A stretch of 32,982 nucleotides of DNA from Saccoglossus kowalevskii (lineage: Eukaryota > Hemichordata > Enteropneusta > Harrimaniidae). The stretch lies in the NCBI RefSeq assembly GCF_000003605.2, contig NW_003136332.1:282837-315818 (forward strand), written 5' to 3'. Under the pieces are notes generated by a model, which worked only from the letters and a program-made list of their open reading frames with translations, made no database searches and was not told where the DNA came from. Position numbers and translations under genes: made by a program. Of this stretch, positions 1 through 10,300 are shown piece by piece; the first letter of the stretch is position 1; each line of letters opens with the position of its first letter.

Positions 1-319
1 TTTTTTACTCTGCATCCGAGTACCCATAGTGCGTAGATTATTCATAATTAAACTTTCTAGACGTGTTTGGTTGACAATTATGAATAAAACTGATAATAAT
101 TTGCCTCAAAGAGAAACCGGCAAGTCTATCTGAATGCACCGCTTATTACAATGGCGGGAGATATGACCCCCTGCATTGGTATGAGAAAGCGTGAGATCTC
201 GTGGCATAAATACTGTAAAATGATACTCACTTAACATACACATATGATATGCTTCCTATCCAATCTGTTTTTCTTTTGTGAATGATATCACTAATATCTC
301 TATTAAGAGACTGTACAAG

Positions 320-650
320 AACTAGTTTGTTTGTGTTCAATTGTACCTTCACCATTGCAGCTGATTTCAAAGAACCAATAGTTCTCCAATAAATAGAATT
401 GGTAGACATCGAGGTGTTGTGAATTGGTAGCCAGGAAGTGGCATTTTTGTCACTTGAAGTTAAATTGATACCTAATAAGGTATTCCCTGATTGTCTGGAT
501 ATTCAGGTGTTGAGATTGGTATTTGGTAGCCAATCAAGGACATTGTTGCAAGTGATTTGAAACACACCAAATAGATTGCTTACAAGGTATTTGATTGGCT
601 AGATGTTTAGGTGTTAGGGTAAACAGTAACCATTCAAGAAGAATCTCATC
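320..650. repeat. Diverged tandem repeat, unit about 95-105 bp
   Basis: Units restart at AGGTGTT at 412, 505 and 609 (spacings 93 and 104). Each contains a TTGCA-x-x-TGATTT-x-AAA motif and an ATTGG(T/C)(A/T)G motif. An earlier partial unit starts near 340. The copies are well diverged, so the array is old. Confidence 0.6.
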
Positions 651-1026
651 AAATATTTTTAAACTGTCTTTTTTTAGTTAGTAGTATTCTGACATTCTGA
701 AATTTAAAAAATGGCATGAGAACCTGTGACAATTACAGGACTTATGTTGAACAATCAGTTTCCATTTTGTATCTCCCATTGGTTTCACTGTAAATATTTA
801 GATACGTCCAAGAAAAGACAACCTTCATCATAGAAAGTTCTAAAATATTCTAATACCTTTTTATAGGTATTAAGAAGAGCCTTTTCTTTCTTTTCAGAAT
901 ATTGATGGTTTTACTATGCAGTGATTCAGAAATTCAATGGACAGTGCTTATGTAAAATTTACTGTTGTACACCCAAAATATGCCATAAACTTATAAAAAA
1001 GGTTCTATGCTAAATTTGAGATGACT
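651..1026. other. Non-coding, nothing recognised
   Basis: AT-rich with no open frame of note, no repeat partner and no inverted ends seen on reading both strands. Confidence 0.5.
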
Positions 1027-1055
1027 CACAGTCCCTCTATGATAGAGGGACTGTG
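1027..1055. repeat. Perfect 14-bp inverted repeat (hairpin)
   Basis: CACAGTCCCTCTAT, one central G, then its exact reverse complement ATAGAGGGACTGTG. It is a near-perfect cruciform-capable palindrome with no gene on either side. It could be the remnant tip of a foldback element. Confidence 0.8.
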
Positions 1056-1796
1056 GATGACTGAACCCCTGCTATGTGCGCAAATGAGTGAACCAAAGTA
1101 ATGAAATCAGTTCTTTCACATCAACCAGATGTGAAACATATCTAACAGTATAACCTTGCATAACCTGGGGCCCATATAAGATTGAATGGTGGGAAAAAAA
1201 CGCATGTAATCCTGAGATCTTTTACGTTAACATATCTGTTTATTAAAACTGGAAAAAAATAAAATCCACTTTTTGTAATATGAAACTTGGTCACTTAAAA
1301 TCTACTTAACATACATGTATAAAGCTGAATATTCAAGAAATTTATTTAAAGGCACAGTAGCAACAATTTCCAAAGTTTTAATGTATTACTCAATAAACTT
1401 TTAGTCACCAAAGTTATCCTAAAGAAATACAATGGTATGAGGTCATTGACCTTTTTTTCCAGTGAAAACCATTTTTATCGCAAATGTTCATTATAATTTC
1501 ATTGTAGATTACCTTTCACACATGGCATCTACACTTTAATAGTCGGTAACCATGAAAACGTAGAACATGTTTTATTCCAAATGCGGATGAAAATACTCAA
1601 AACTTAAAATTATGCTATTAAAATTTCTTAAAAATTTCATGGTTCGGGAAAGCAATAATTAGCTCGCCATGGCCTAGTTTTTGTCGAGTGATAGGTGAGT
1701 GGAGTGATCACACCCCTTAGAAAGCAAGGTCTGATGCGCTGCATAATACAATTCAAAAGTGTTAACAAATTTGAACACATGATCAAATAGAACATT
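1056..1796. other. Non-coding, nothing recognised
   Basis: AT-rich spacer. A 61-codon minus-strand frame at 1674-1859 overlaps the foldback element and shows no coding signature. Confidence 0.5.
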
Positions 1797-1991
1797 TAAA
1801 TGCACTGTAAAGCATTGAAGCGGGGGAGTCGTCACCTGCGCGTGCGTCAGTATAGTCATAGCGTGTCATTGTTTACAAACAAGTATCTACCCATGAGCCT
1901 TTGCATTGTTAGCATGTGTTATCATCGCTTGGAACTCAATTCCCTCGCATGCGCAGGTGACGACCCTCCTGCTTTGAACTTGTACATTTAG
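1797..1991. mobile_element. Foldback MITE-like element with about 45-bp inverted ends
   Basis: The left end (AAATGCAC to GTCACCTGCGCGTGCG, through 1846) matches the reverse complement of the right end (CGCATGCGCAGGTGACGACCC through TACATTT). The core GTCGTCACCTGCGC is identical in both arms. The inverted ends are much more GC-rich than their surroundings. No transposase is inside, so it is a non-autonomous DNA element of undetermined superfamily. Confidence 0.6.
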
Positions 1992-3404
1992 TAAATTCAG
2001 ACAAATCAAATACTGTACATTAGTAGGTAGTAGTTGGATTAGAAATGCTGTATACATATAGGATCCAATATTAAAACTAAAATAAATGTAAAATGTTTAA
2101 AATAATAAAATAGACTTTTATGTATACAACAAAAAATGCACAACATTTATAATTCCATTCTTTTCAACTGAATAGTTACAAATTGAGAATGCAGTTACAA
2201 ATTGAGAAAAAAAATGATTTTAAAATATTTTTTGTTTTAACCTTCTTTGGCAATTTTCATGATGGCCGATAAATTCTCAGTATCTCTAATAAGAATACAT
2301 CTTGGTTTCAACTTTCATGCAGTACTTACTGAGAATAGGTACGTAGATAATATTTTGCACCGAAAAAAAGTATTGAAACATAATAAAAGTCTTCATATTT
2401 AGCTTAACTTTTTTTGGCAGACAAACAACTGCACTCTTGTTTTAGCATAGATTTTACAGTCGCATGATTATCGCTGTATTTGAGATATTGATAGTAATAG
2501 ACTTTAAGACGTAAATGGCCACTGAGATTTTATTGAGAGTAGAGTGACAAGTCTTGTTTTTGCATCCTAAAGTAGTGTTCCATTCTCTTATATTATTATG
2601 TTATTATTTCCAATGATCTATATAACTATAATATTTGGAACAGCTGACGTGAAGAGAAGGAAGAACAAGTTGTGTGTCTCTCTCGCTCCAGTAAAATCTT
2701 GATAGTCATTTGCATCCAAGGTCTCTGGATTTTCTTTCTTTTCCATCTAAAACTATGAAGTAAAATATTTGTATCAAATGTTATAACTTTACAAAAACAG
2801 TAAGTATATTTAAAACTGACCATATTGTCCCCCATTATATTTGAAGTGAGAAAAAATTGTTAAAAATTTATAAATAATGTCATAAAATATGAGTGATTAT
2901 ACATGAATATATCAGAAAATATACGAAATGATGCTGTTTTGTGTGTATTCTCACAAAGCCTCCATTTCCTCCAAAAAAAATTTGGTACAAAAATTATCTG
3001 TAATTTTGTGTGACATTTGATATTTACACTTGTTAACCAAAATGAAAAAGAATTTGTATTTTTTCAGTGTGAAAGGTATCAAAACATAACAAGCAGGAAA
3101 TGAAATGTTAATAGGTCAAAGTACTTGGTGTCAAGCTGTGATATTATATTCCCCATAAATTATGTCAGGAAATAAGTTATGAATAAATCTGTTTTCATTA
3201 CCCCCAGATCAGGATCCACAGGCTATTGAAAATGATTATCTGTAAAGTGACCCGCATCATGTTGCAGATACATATTTCCTCTATTATAGCTCTAAGGGTA
3301 GACCATTAGTAACATGCATGGGTTGATTTGAGAGGAAATTTGAAACATTTTATAAAATATTTATCATAATCAGTGAAAATTTGGAAGGAAATCTTTTTGA
3401 ACTT

Positions 3405-3417
3405 CTAACCCTAACCC
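3405..3417 (+). repeat. Short telomere-like CTAACCCTAACCC
   Basis: Two CTAACCC units followed by degenerate copies (GAACGCTACCC). It sits beside the hairpin at 3434-3503 and may belong to the same element. It is too short to be an interstitial telomere array. Confidence 0.5.
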
Positions 3418-3433
3418 GAACGCTACCCTACAT

Positions 3434-3503
3434 CAATTTAATTGTATACCCCCTCCCTCTTAAGGACAGCTATAGTTAGGGGGGGCATATACAATTGAAT
3501 TGG
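3434..3503. repeat. Imperfect hairpin with C-rich and G-rich arms
   Basis: The left arm CAATTTAATTGTATACCCCC pairs with the right arm GGGGGCATATACAATTGAATTGG across a roughly 25-bp loop. The G run continues after the right arm. It is likely a small foldback element. Confidence 0.6.
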
Positions 3504-4408
3504 GGGGGGGCTTAGAGGGGTACAATTATTGCTAAATGTTTGATAATGGCTGACTGGTGGTAATCAATAAATTAAGAAACTGACAAAATGTGGATGTGTG
3601 TTATGATCCAATGTTATAAAGATGTCATACATGCTGGTCATGCTGGTCATCTGACATCATGCTGCTTTAAACATTGCTCTTGATTCATCACAAAAAAAAT
3701 AATATGGCTAACATTTCAGATTGTAGAAAAGTATAAATTTTTATCACAGCACCATACATTCCTATTAATCTGTGGCTTGTTCAATGATTTCAAACTAGCT
3801 GTACAAGACATGTATGATGTATGCATGTTTTCAGAGAATGAAGAAATGAATGAAACTCACAAAAAAACAATATTAATAGTTTAAAGTACTATTGAAATAA
3901 TGTTTTTGGTTGGTTGACGAAATAATTCATGAATGATGACTGCATATTCCAAATTAATTTATTTTGTTGTCTTTGCAAGCGTTTGACAACATCTGAAGTA
4001 CTGAACAAAATTTAAACCAGCTTGACTGATTGATACATGTCTTAATCCTCTAGGTACAGGAAATGTCACACAAAACAAAATATAAGGAAAACCTGCACAA
4101 CAAAAGCAAAGAGACCATGTTCGTGATGATTTCTAGAGAGGATGGTAGTTGTTGATCCACAAAGCATGGTTGGTTTTAATTAAAAAGCAATTGCAGGTTG
4201 AATTAGTTATTGGTTGATGTGTAGCCTTTCACTCACACTCGGGTGAAAATAACTGGAAATTGCTGGAAGGCACGTTTTTATCAAGATTATGAACTTTCAT
4301 GAACTTTTAAAAACACAGGTGATAAACAATAAATTTTTTTTGTTTGTAAACAAGATTTCTGTAAGTGTGCTACAGATACTGTTTTCAATTAAGTATCGTC
4401 TGTAAGGC

Positions 4409-5410
4409 TCATTTGTTTCGCTGAGCTTTCCCCAGTATTTCGCTTATTTCTTTGGAAAGACGAGTTGTGCTGTTCTCTTTCTCTAGTCCTTCTACCTTGT
4501 ACTCTGCTTTGTACTCCTCCGTGTATTGTCTATCTTGACACTGTATTGTCTGACTTTTCACTTGATGTGCGGCCCATATACTTACAAAAGGTATATTGTT
4601 ATTTGCTTTCTGCATGTCCGCTAGCTTTAATTTAGCCAGACTCTGAAAGGCAAGGTCTGCTGTGATACTTCCATGCCGCGACATCCAGGCTGTCTCTTCT
4701 GAGCAGTAACCTTTCTTTTCTGTGTGTATCTCTTTGCATCGCTGCAGCAGATTGATCAGGGATTTGAAATGTGGGAATCCTTCTTTAGTTGACTTTTCGG
4801 CATCTCTAATTCGTGCCTCGGTGCAGAGCACGCTCCCTTTACACATAAATTTGAATTGTCTAACCTCGGCTTCGCAGCGTGTTATACTCAGCGTTGTTGT
4901 AATCTCATAGAATGTAAGATCCGGGGCATTACCCTCAACCACGTACATCATCCTCGGGAGAAACACTGTTTCGTCTGTTGGCAGGTCTTCTAATTTTCTT
5001 TCCACATAATGTTGGGGATAGAGCCTCTCAAAATTGCTAGTGTACTCTCTCGCTTCTAGCTCTCCACTTGCCATCATGATTGTAGGCCCATAACCACTCA
5101 TCGAGAAATTCACATCTTTGCTTAAATTTCGATAGCGAGTATGTTCCCCAAATTTTGGATCATAGTGATCTGTCATTCCAGTGGTTTTCAGCATAAATAA
5201 CCGGAGAACATTTGGCAGAACTTCAATAAACTCTGACTGCTTGTTGTATTCTGTATACAGAGCTGGGTCATCTCCACAAATATAATCATTGGCTGCTCTC
5301 CGGACAGCTACAACATCCAGCCGGTCATCACATCGTAATTCACGTATGGCATCCAAGATGATAGGAAAAGAGGGGTCGACTTCAGCAAAACACACCCCCA
5401 TCTTGGTCAT
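4409..5410 (-). CDS. Unrecognised intronless protein, 333 aa
   Basis: A single uninterrupted reading frame on the minus strand in a genome where random frames here rarely exceed 90 codons. Its base composition is visibly less AT-rich than the flanks. I chose the ATG at 5410-5408; the ATG at 5401-5399 (ACCAAGATGG) has the better Kozak context and would give 330 residues. An in-frame TGA lies four codons upstream of the first ATG, so this frame does not extend 5' without splicing. The protein looks soluble and mixed alpha/beta: the N-terminal part has FPIILDAIRELRCDDRLD and DYICGDDPALYTEYN, the middle MSGYGPTIMMASGELEAREY. The last third is helical and charged (EEYKAEYKVEGLEKENS) and could form a coiled coil. 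No signal peptide or membrane segment is seen. I do not recognise the family. It could be a lineage-specific gene, a retrocopy or the last exon of a larger gene. Confidence 0.7.
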   Translation of the reverse strand: MTKMGVCFAEVDPSFPIILDAIRELRCDDRLDVVAVRRAANDYICGDDPALYTEYNKQSEFIEVLPNVLRLFMLKTTGMTDHYDPKFGEHTRYRNLSKDVNFSMSGYGPTIMMASGELEAREYTSNFERLYPQHYVERKLEDLPTDETVFLPRMMYVVEGNAPDLTFYEITTTLSITRCEAEVRQFKFMCKGSVLCTEARIRDAEKSTKEGFPHFKSLINLLQRCKEIHTEKKGYCSEETAWMSRHGSITADLAFQSLAKLKLADMQKANNNIPFVSIWAAHQVKSQTIQCQDRQYTEEYKAEYKVEGLEKENSTTRLSKEISEILGKAQRNK

Positions 5411-5590
5411 TAAATGTAGCACTCACTGACCAAATCAAATCAAGTCCAGTTGTTTATTGAGTACTGCAGTGTTGGCAGTTGAACACTGAATGTCCCTGTA
5501 TGCCTCTTCCAGGGCTTATTATTACATGGAACATTCCATTCTGATACTTAAGGGTAGGCAGCTTGATTCTTATCATTACATGTTGAGGGC

Positions 5591-5815
5591 TCAAATTACG
5601 TTCACTCTACTGTGTCCTGTGATTGAGCTCCCCAAATCTTTGTTTACCAGTATACATTTCTGGCAGTTGTTTACGTTCATGTAATTTTTTAAAAGCTTTT
5701 CCACCTTCGAAATCCACTTGACACCCCCGTCAATTGCAATAGAATATACTGTCTGCTCAAATATGTATGATGAATAATCGCTTTCAATATAATTAAAATA
5801 GCTTGGCTCTTTCAT
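5591..5815 (-). CDS. Possible upstream exon or small protein, 74 aa
   Basis: An ATG with A at -3 (aacaATGA) opens a 74-codon frame, MKEPSYFNYIESDYSSYIFE then KVEKLLKNYMNVNNCQKC. It is hydrophilic with no signal peptide. It lies 168 nt upstream of the 337-codon open stretch on the same strand. GT dinucleotides near its end (ACA/gtagag, AGA/gtgaac, AAC/gtaatt) could act as donors, but no good acceptor joins it in frame to the 333-residue frame, because a TGA sits directly after the likeliest AG. It may be a separate small ORF, a first exon of that gene with an unusual junction, or chance. Confidence 0.3.
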   Translation of the reverse strand: MKEPSYFNYIESDYSSYIFEQTVYSIAIDGGVKWISKVEKLLKNYMNVNNCQKCILVNKDLGSSITGHSRVNVI

Positions 5816-6417
5816 TGTTTACTCACAATGCTGGTACAATAGTGAGATGAAAGTTTGAATGTGGAATCACTGACTGAGTTCACCCGGCCCTGGGTGAAAC
5901 CAGTGCTCAATTGCCCAAGTATCATGTGAATCAAAAGTCCAGTAAAGGGTCAGGGCAGAGTGTACTCTCAGCACTTCTGTATCTTCGTTTGGCAATGCAT
6001 GGGGAAATCCTGCTACATTTCTAAGTTTTTTTGAATAATATGTATGTCTGTATGACTTCAGTAAGGTATTTGTTTGTAAATGTGGCTGTTCATAAAACTG
6101 GCAGGACAGTCAGATAATTATTAGGTGTAGAGGGGGTGGGGCTGGAATGCAATAGTACAATTTGAAGAGCAAAAGCTGTTTTTTTGCCATTCATAATATT
6201 AATCCCTTGAATATTTGTGTCAGTTTGTCTCTCACAAGATTAAAGTGATTTTGAGTGTATTTCTCAATGTTGTTTTGTTTGTTGAATTTAGTGAATGATT
6301 GATAATTTAACCATGTGCATAGTTAATGTAATCTGTATGTTAAACTTTGGTGCCTCCCCCAAAATGAGTTTGTGACCATGAATTATGTGAACAACGAAGT
6401 GCAATTTTTGAGCTCAG

Positions 6418-6594
6418 TACTGTAATACTAGTATATGTTTTATTTTCGTTGAAGGAATGATTCAGAGAAAATAAAATCTATAGAGTATACTTTTTTCCAA
6501 TATTTCACATTCAACTCGTCAAAAATCTGTGAAAATAAATTCCATAAAAAACACTGAAATTAATTTCAGCTGAAATACAATATTTTCCAGTATA
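6418..6594 (-). mobile_element. Foldback repeat family B, copy 1 (inverted)
   Basis: The reverse complement matches the elements at 21738-21936 and 30564-30712. Shared blocks include AAGGAATGATTCAG-x-GAAAATAAAATC and TTTCACATTCAAC-x-x-GTCAAAAATC. The ends are inverted (TACTGTAATAC at the left, TTTTCCAGTA at the right). No coding capacity. Confidence 0.6.
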
Positions 6595-7673
6595 TAAAAT
6601 CACCTACTGTACTTGCTCTATTAGTGACACATACCATACACCTACATAAATAACAGAGGTGTGTGTATGATCCGGTATTTAATAAATGTAATGTTTGGTT
6701 ATACAGCCCAGAAAAATTGTCATGTTGACCTTAGCATCTGATTTTTTCAAACAATTTTTTATTCCAGTTTTTTTAAACTCTTGAGTTATTTGTGGATAAA
6801 ATTACAGTTTTTGTATTTGTAGATTAAATTGGGGAGGCGGTTTATAGCAAGAGAGTTTATTTTTTGGAAGGTTGCAACAGTTCACATAGATGTTGAAATG
6901 GTCCATTAATTTAGCTGCTGGTGAAGAGGAAATTGGAGGCAGGGAGGTTGAGAGGGAGATGTGCAATATTAACTCTCATTGGCACATTTCCAATAAGGTC
7001 CATACAAAACTTTAAAAAAAAGCAGCTTTGTAAGATTTTACACTTTGAACTAAAATGAGACCACTTTCATAAAATAAACATAAAATGAGAAAATATGTGC
7101 ATTGGTCTAAAATCAACAATTGTAGAAAAATGTATAAAACTGGCATTCAAATTTCATTTATTTTTGTTTTTTTAAGTTGTATGTAATAATTGTTTACTTG
7201 TTTCTGTAATCTATAACTATAATTCCATGGAATGAGTAAATGTTAATAGACTATTATCATCATATTGATTTGTTAATGCTAACTTAAAACAGATTTTACA
7301 ATTAACACCTCCTTGTTTATACTCTTCTATAGTATTCTTCCCCTCCTCTTTGCATTCCTCTTTACATAAAGACTTATTAAATCCTTAGGTAAACAAGATT
7401 TGATTGAAAACATCTTGTATAGTGGCTAATTGGGTTAAGTATTTGGTTGTAACTATATCTGAGAGACTTTCACCTTGAAGTTCTGAAGGTCATCTATTAA
7501 ATGAATATGAATGCTTCAAGATCAAATTTTGTGTTTGCAAATCATCAGTGTATGTCATCAACATTGACACTGAATAACCTTGCCAATTTACTGACCTTCA
7601 TCATGTGCAAAGTTAACAACACCAAAAAAGAGTTGGCACTTGCATTATGATTGTTGTGTATTAGCACCATTCC

Positions 7674-7760
7674 ATTCTATTCTATTCTATTCTATTCTAT
7701 TCTATTCTATTCTATTCTATTCTATTCTATTCTATTCTATTCTATTCTATTCTATTCTAT
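7674..7760 (+). repeat. (ATTCT)n microsatellite, about 17 copies
   Basis: Uninterrupted ATTCT pentamers over 87 bp, open in all frames and therefore producing a spurious reading frame. Purity suggests recent expansion and likely length polymorphism. Confidence 0.97.
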
Positions 7761-9884
7761 ATATGGAGTGACATCCATCAAATCTACATTTTTAAAGTAT
7801 TCTAAGTATATCAAGATCAAAGATAATGCATATATACTAGTTGGCTTGGTACAACTATAATTCCACATCACTCATTTTCTCGTAACCACTTATTTTAATC
7901 TTACATGTCTTGAAGAACTTGTTTAACCACTCGAGAGGGAATACCTAATTTGGTTTCGTAAAAACAGGTATAAATTGTATCAGGATCTGCATCCAGACAC
8001 AAAAACATATTTTTTTTCTGGCCAATTTTTCTCATAATATCAATATCTGTTTAAATGAGAAAATATTAAAGTTGCAAACTTCAAAATTTGCTTGCAGTTT
8101 TGAGGCAACACTATTGATAATGTAACTGTGTTCAAGATTGATTTATAGTTGCTTTTTGTCAATTTGTCTATAAATAATTTGTTTCAAGAGTTTTACGTCT
8201 CCTTTCAAGTTGAATTGCTTCATAATACAATACTGTACTGTATTGGCAATAAGTGGGAGAATAGTGGTAATGAACTGAGAAAGCTAGGAAACTATCAGTT
8301 GTTCTGCATGGGAGTGACAGAAAAGTTAGCAAAAGTAATGGGGTATGGTCTTGATAGAGGGGGGAAAGAAAATAATAATTATCTATGCTTTGATTAACAA
8401 CAATAAGAAAGTACCTTCTGAATGTTAACAAGAAAGGAGTGTTTCATTCGGCATGTATTGAATTAGCTTACCCCTGTACCTTTATTACTTGGGCAGTTTA
8501 AACACAACAAGCAAAGTTTTTTTGTGATTTTTTTAACTGCCTACTAGGTTGTCAGTCAGTCCTGTAGTGATTTACGTTAAGCTGTTGTCCTTTTTCTGTT
8601 TTATTGCACTGTGGTTATTTGTTGCATATGTTGAGAGAGTTTTATAATTTGTTGCAATTCACACATATTTGCTGTATTTAGAAGTATATCTCTAATGTGT
8701 TTTGCATTTGTTCTTTACTGAATTATTAAAATTTATTATGACCATAGGCACACGTGATACTTATAGCAAATACTGTATTCGACTGTTCATATTCGAGTGG
8801 TAAGCTCCCACTCCGAGATGACAGAAAATGGTTTTGATTGATTGAGTATGGTGGGAAAAAGTAGATCAATTTTGGAGAGAAAAAGTCAGTCCTTTCAGAC
8901 GTTTGTGGGTAATAATACATGCTTAACTGTGCATGCCCGAACATACAAGAGAATAATTGTTATATTTTTGTTGCACTTGATCAATCATGCAAAAAAAGAA
9001 ATATTTTCTGCAGGACTTTCACTTCAATGTTGGAAGAAAAACAAAACATTGTAAGTTTATAATTCTTCTGATCCACCAATCTCCACTATTTAAATGCAAA
9101 CTACTGTATTGTTTCTATTAGTAGCACTTATGCTTTACGTAAACGGCAGTGGTATAGTCAAAATAAATCATAATTTAAGGACCAGCATACAAAGCATTTT
9201 ATTTTTGTTAATATGTGAGCTTCTATTGGAAATGCGAATTTAGTAGAGAAAAATATAGTAATTCAAAACATCCAAATCCAGAAAATGGTCAAATCAGGAG
9301 AAAACGAGATTTTTCACTGTTCACGAAATTTAACCCACTTGTAGGCAATTTCAAACTGTCTATTTGGTTCAAAATTAACAAAATATTCCCTGAAAAATAC
9401 ATAAAAATGCAACAAGTCTGTAACTACTTTAATTTAATGTGCTTCTAATAGAGCCAGTACAGTATGTACCGATAATAAAAAATGTGTTGCTTTTTATTTT
9501 TAACCAAACAATTTAGATAGTTTTTGATTTGACAGTAGAATGTTATGACAAGTGATCTTTAGCGACACAAAAACAAATAAATTCAAAATTTGTACGCAAG
9601 TCACAAACTTACTTCATGCTATCTTGAATACAGACAAAGAAGTTGTGACAATTTAAGTTTGTTCCCCATGGGGCCAGTGTTGTTCATCTTTCCACATCAC
9701 GTTACACATTGTCAAAAGTACAACAATCATGCGTAAGGTTGTTCGTGGGTATTCAACCTATAAATTAGAGCGAAAGGATTATGACGTTTTTATAGATGCC
9801 GTTCGTACGTAGACCCAAAACAGGGTCTTATAATTTCATCTTTTGCGTACATGTATCTCAGACATGCCTGAGGCTGATTTTGTT

Positions 9885-10300
9885 TGAACTTTACACACAT
9901 CATATCATACATATGCACATGCATTTCTTTCATGATCCAATTCAAAATGGCTGAATGGTAGCCATTTTAATACTAAAAATTCATCAAAAGCAGGAATTTC
10001 TTCCATTCCAAAAATGGCTCTCATTCATGTATGGACATATTTCATGCAACTTTGGTATGTCCAACAAATAAACATAATGGATCTTTGATTCATGTCATTT
10101 TTTTCCACAGATTCGATTCAAAATGGCTGACTAATGGCCATTTTGTTTTTAACAAATGTTTGAAGCTATATTGCTAACATGGCTGGACTGATGTTGTTAA
10201 AACTTTACACAATACATCATGTACCACATTTACACATGCATCTGTTTCAGAATCTGATTCAAAATAGCTGATCGTCATTTTCAAGCTTGAAATGCATTAT
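9885..10300 (+). repeat. Diverged tandem repeat with AAAATGGCTGA / GCCATTTT motif
   Basis: ATTCAAAATGGCTGA starts near 9942 and recurs near 10118 and 10256 (as ATTCAAAATAGCTGA), each followed by a GCCATTTT-like complement that forms a small hairpin. AACTTTACAC recurs near 9890 and 10201. A related single piece lies at 24118-24155. Confidence 0.55.

Larger units (their letters stand above)
1992..4408. other. Non-coding spacer apart from the hairpin at 3434
   Basis: AT-rich. An AATAAA on the minus strand near 3958-3963 could serve as poly(A) signal for the minus-strand gene at 4409-5410, about 450 nt past its stop. No other structure was seen. Confidence 0.4.
5816..9014. other. Non-coding apart from listed repeats
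   Basis: Contains the family B copy at 6418 and the ATTCT tract at 7674. Frames up to 87 codons at 8149-8431 exist on both strands but overlap each other and show no recognisable protein. No further gene was seen. Confidence 0.5.

Noticed and set aside
7651-7860. 69-codon frame with repeated S-I-L-F-Y
   Set aside because: It is a translation of the ATTCT microsatellite.
9014-9050. Piece bounded by ttttctgcag and gtaagt with an internal ATG (MLEEKQNI)
   Set aside because: It has good splice signals but is very short, lacks family similarity and is 7.6 kb from the first secure exon.
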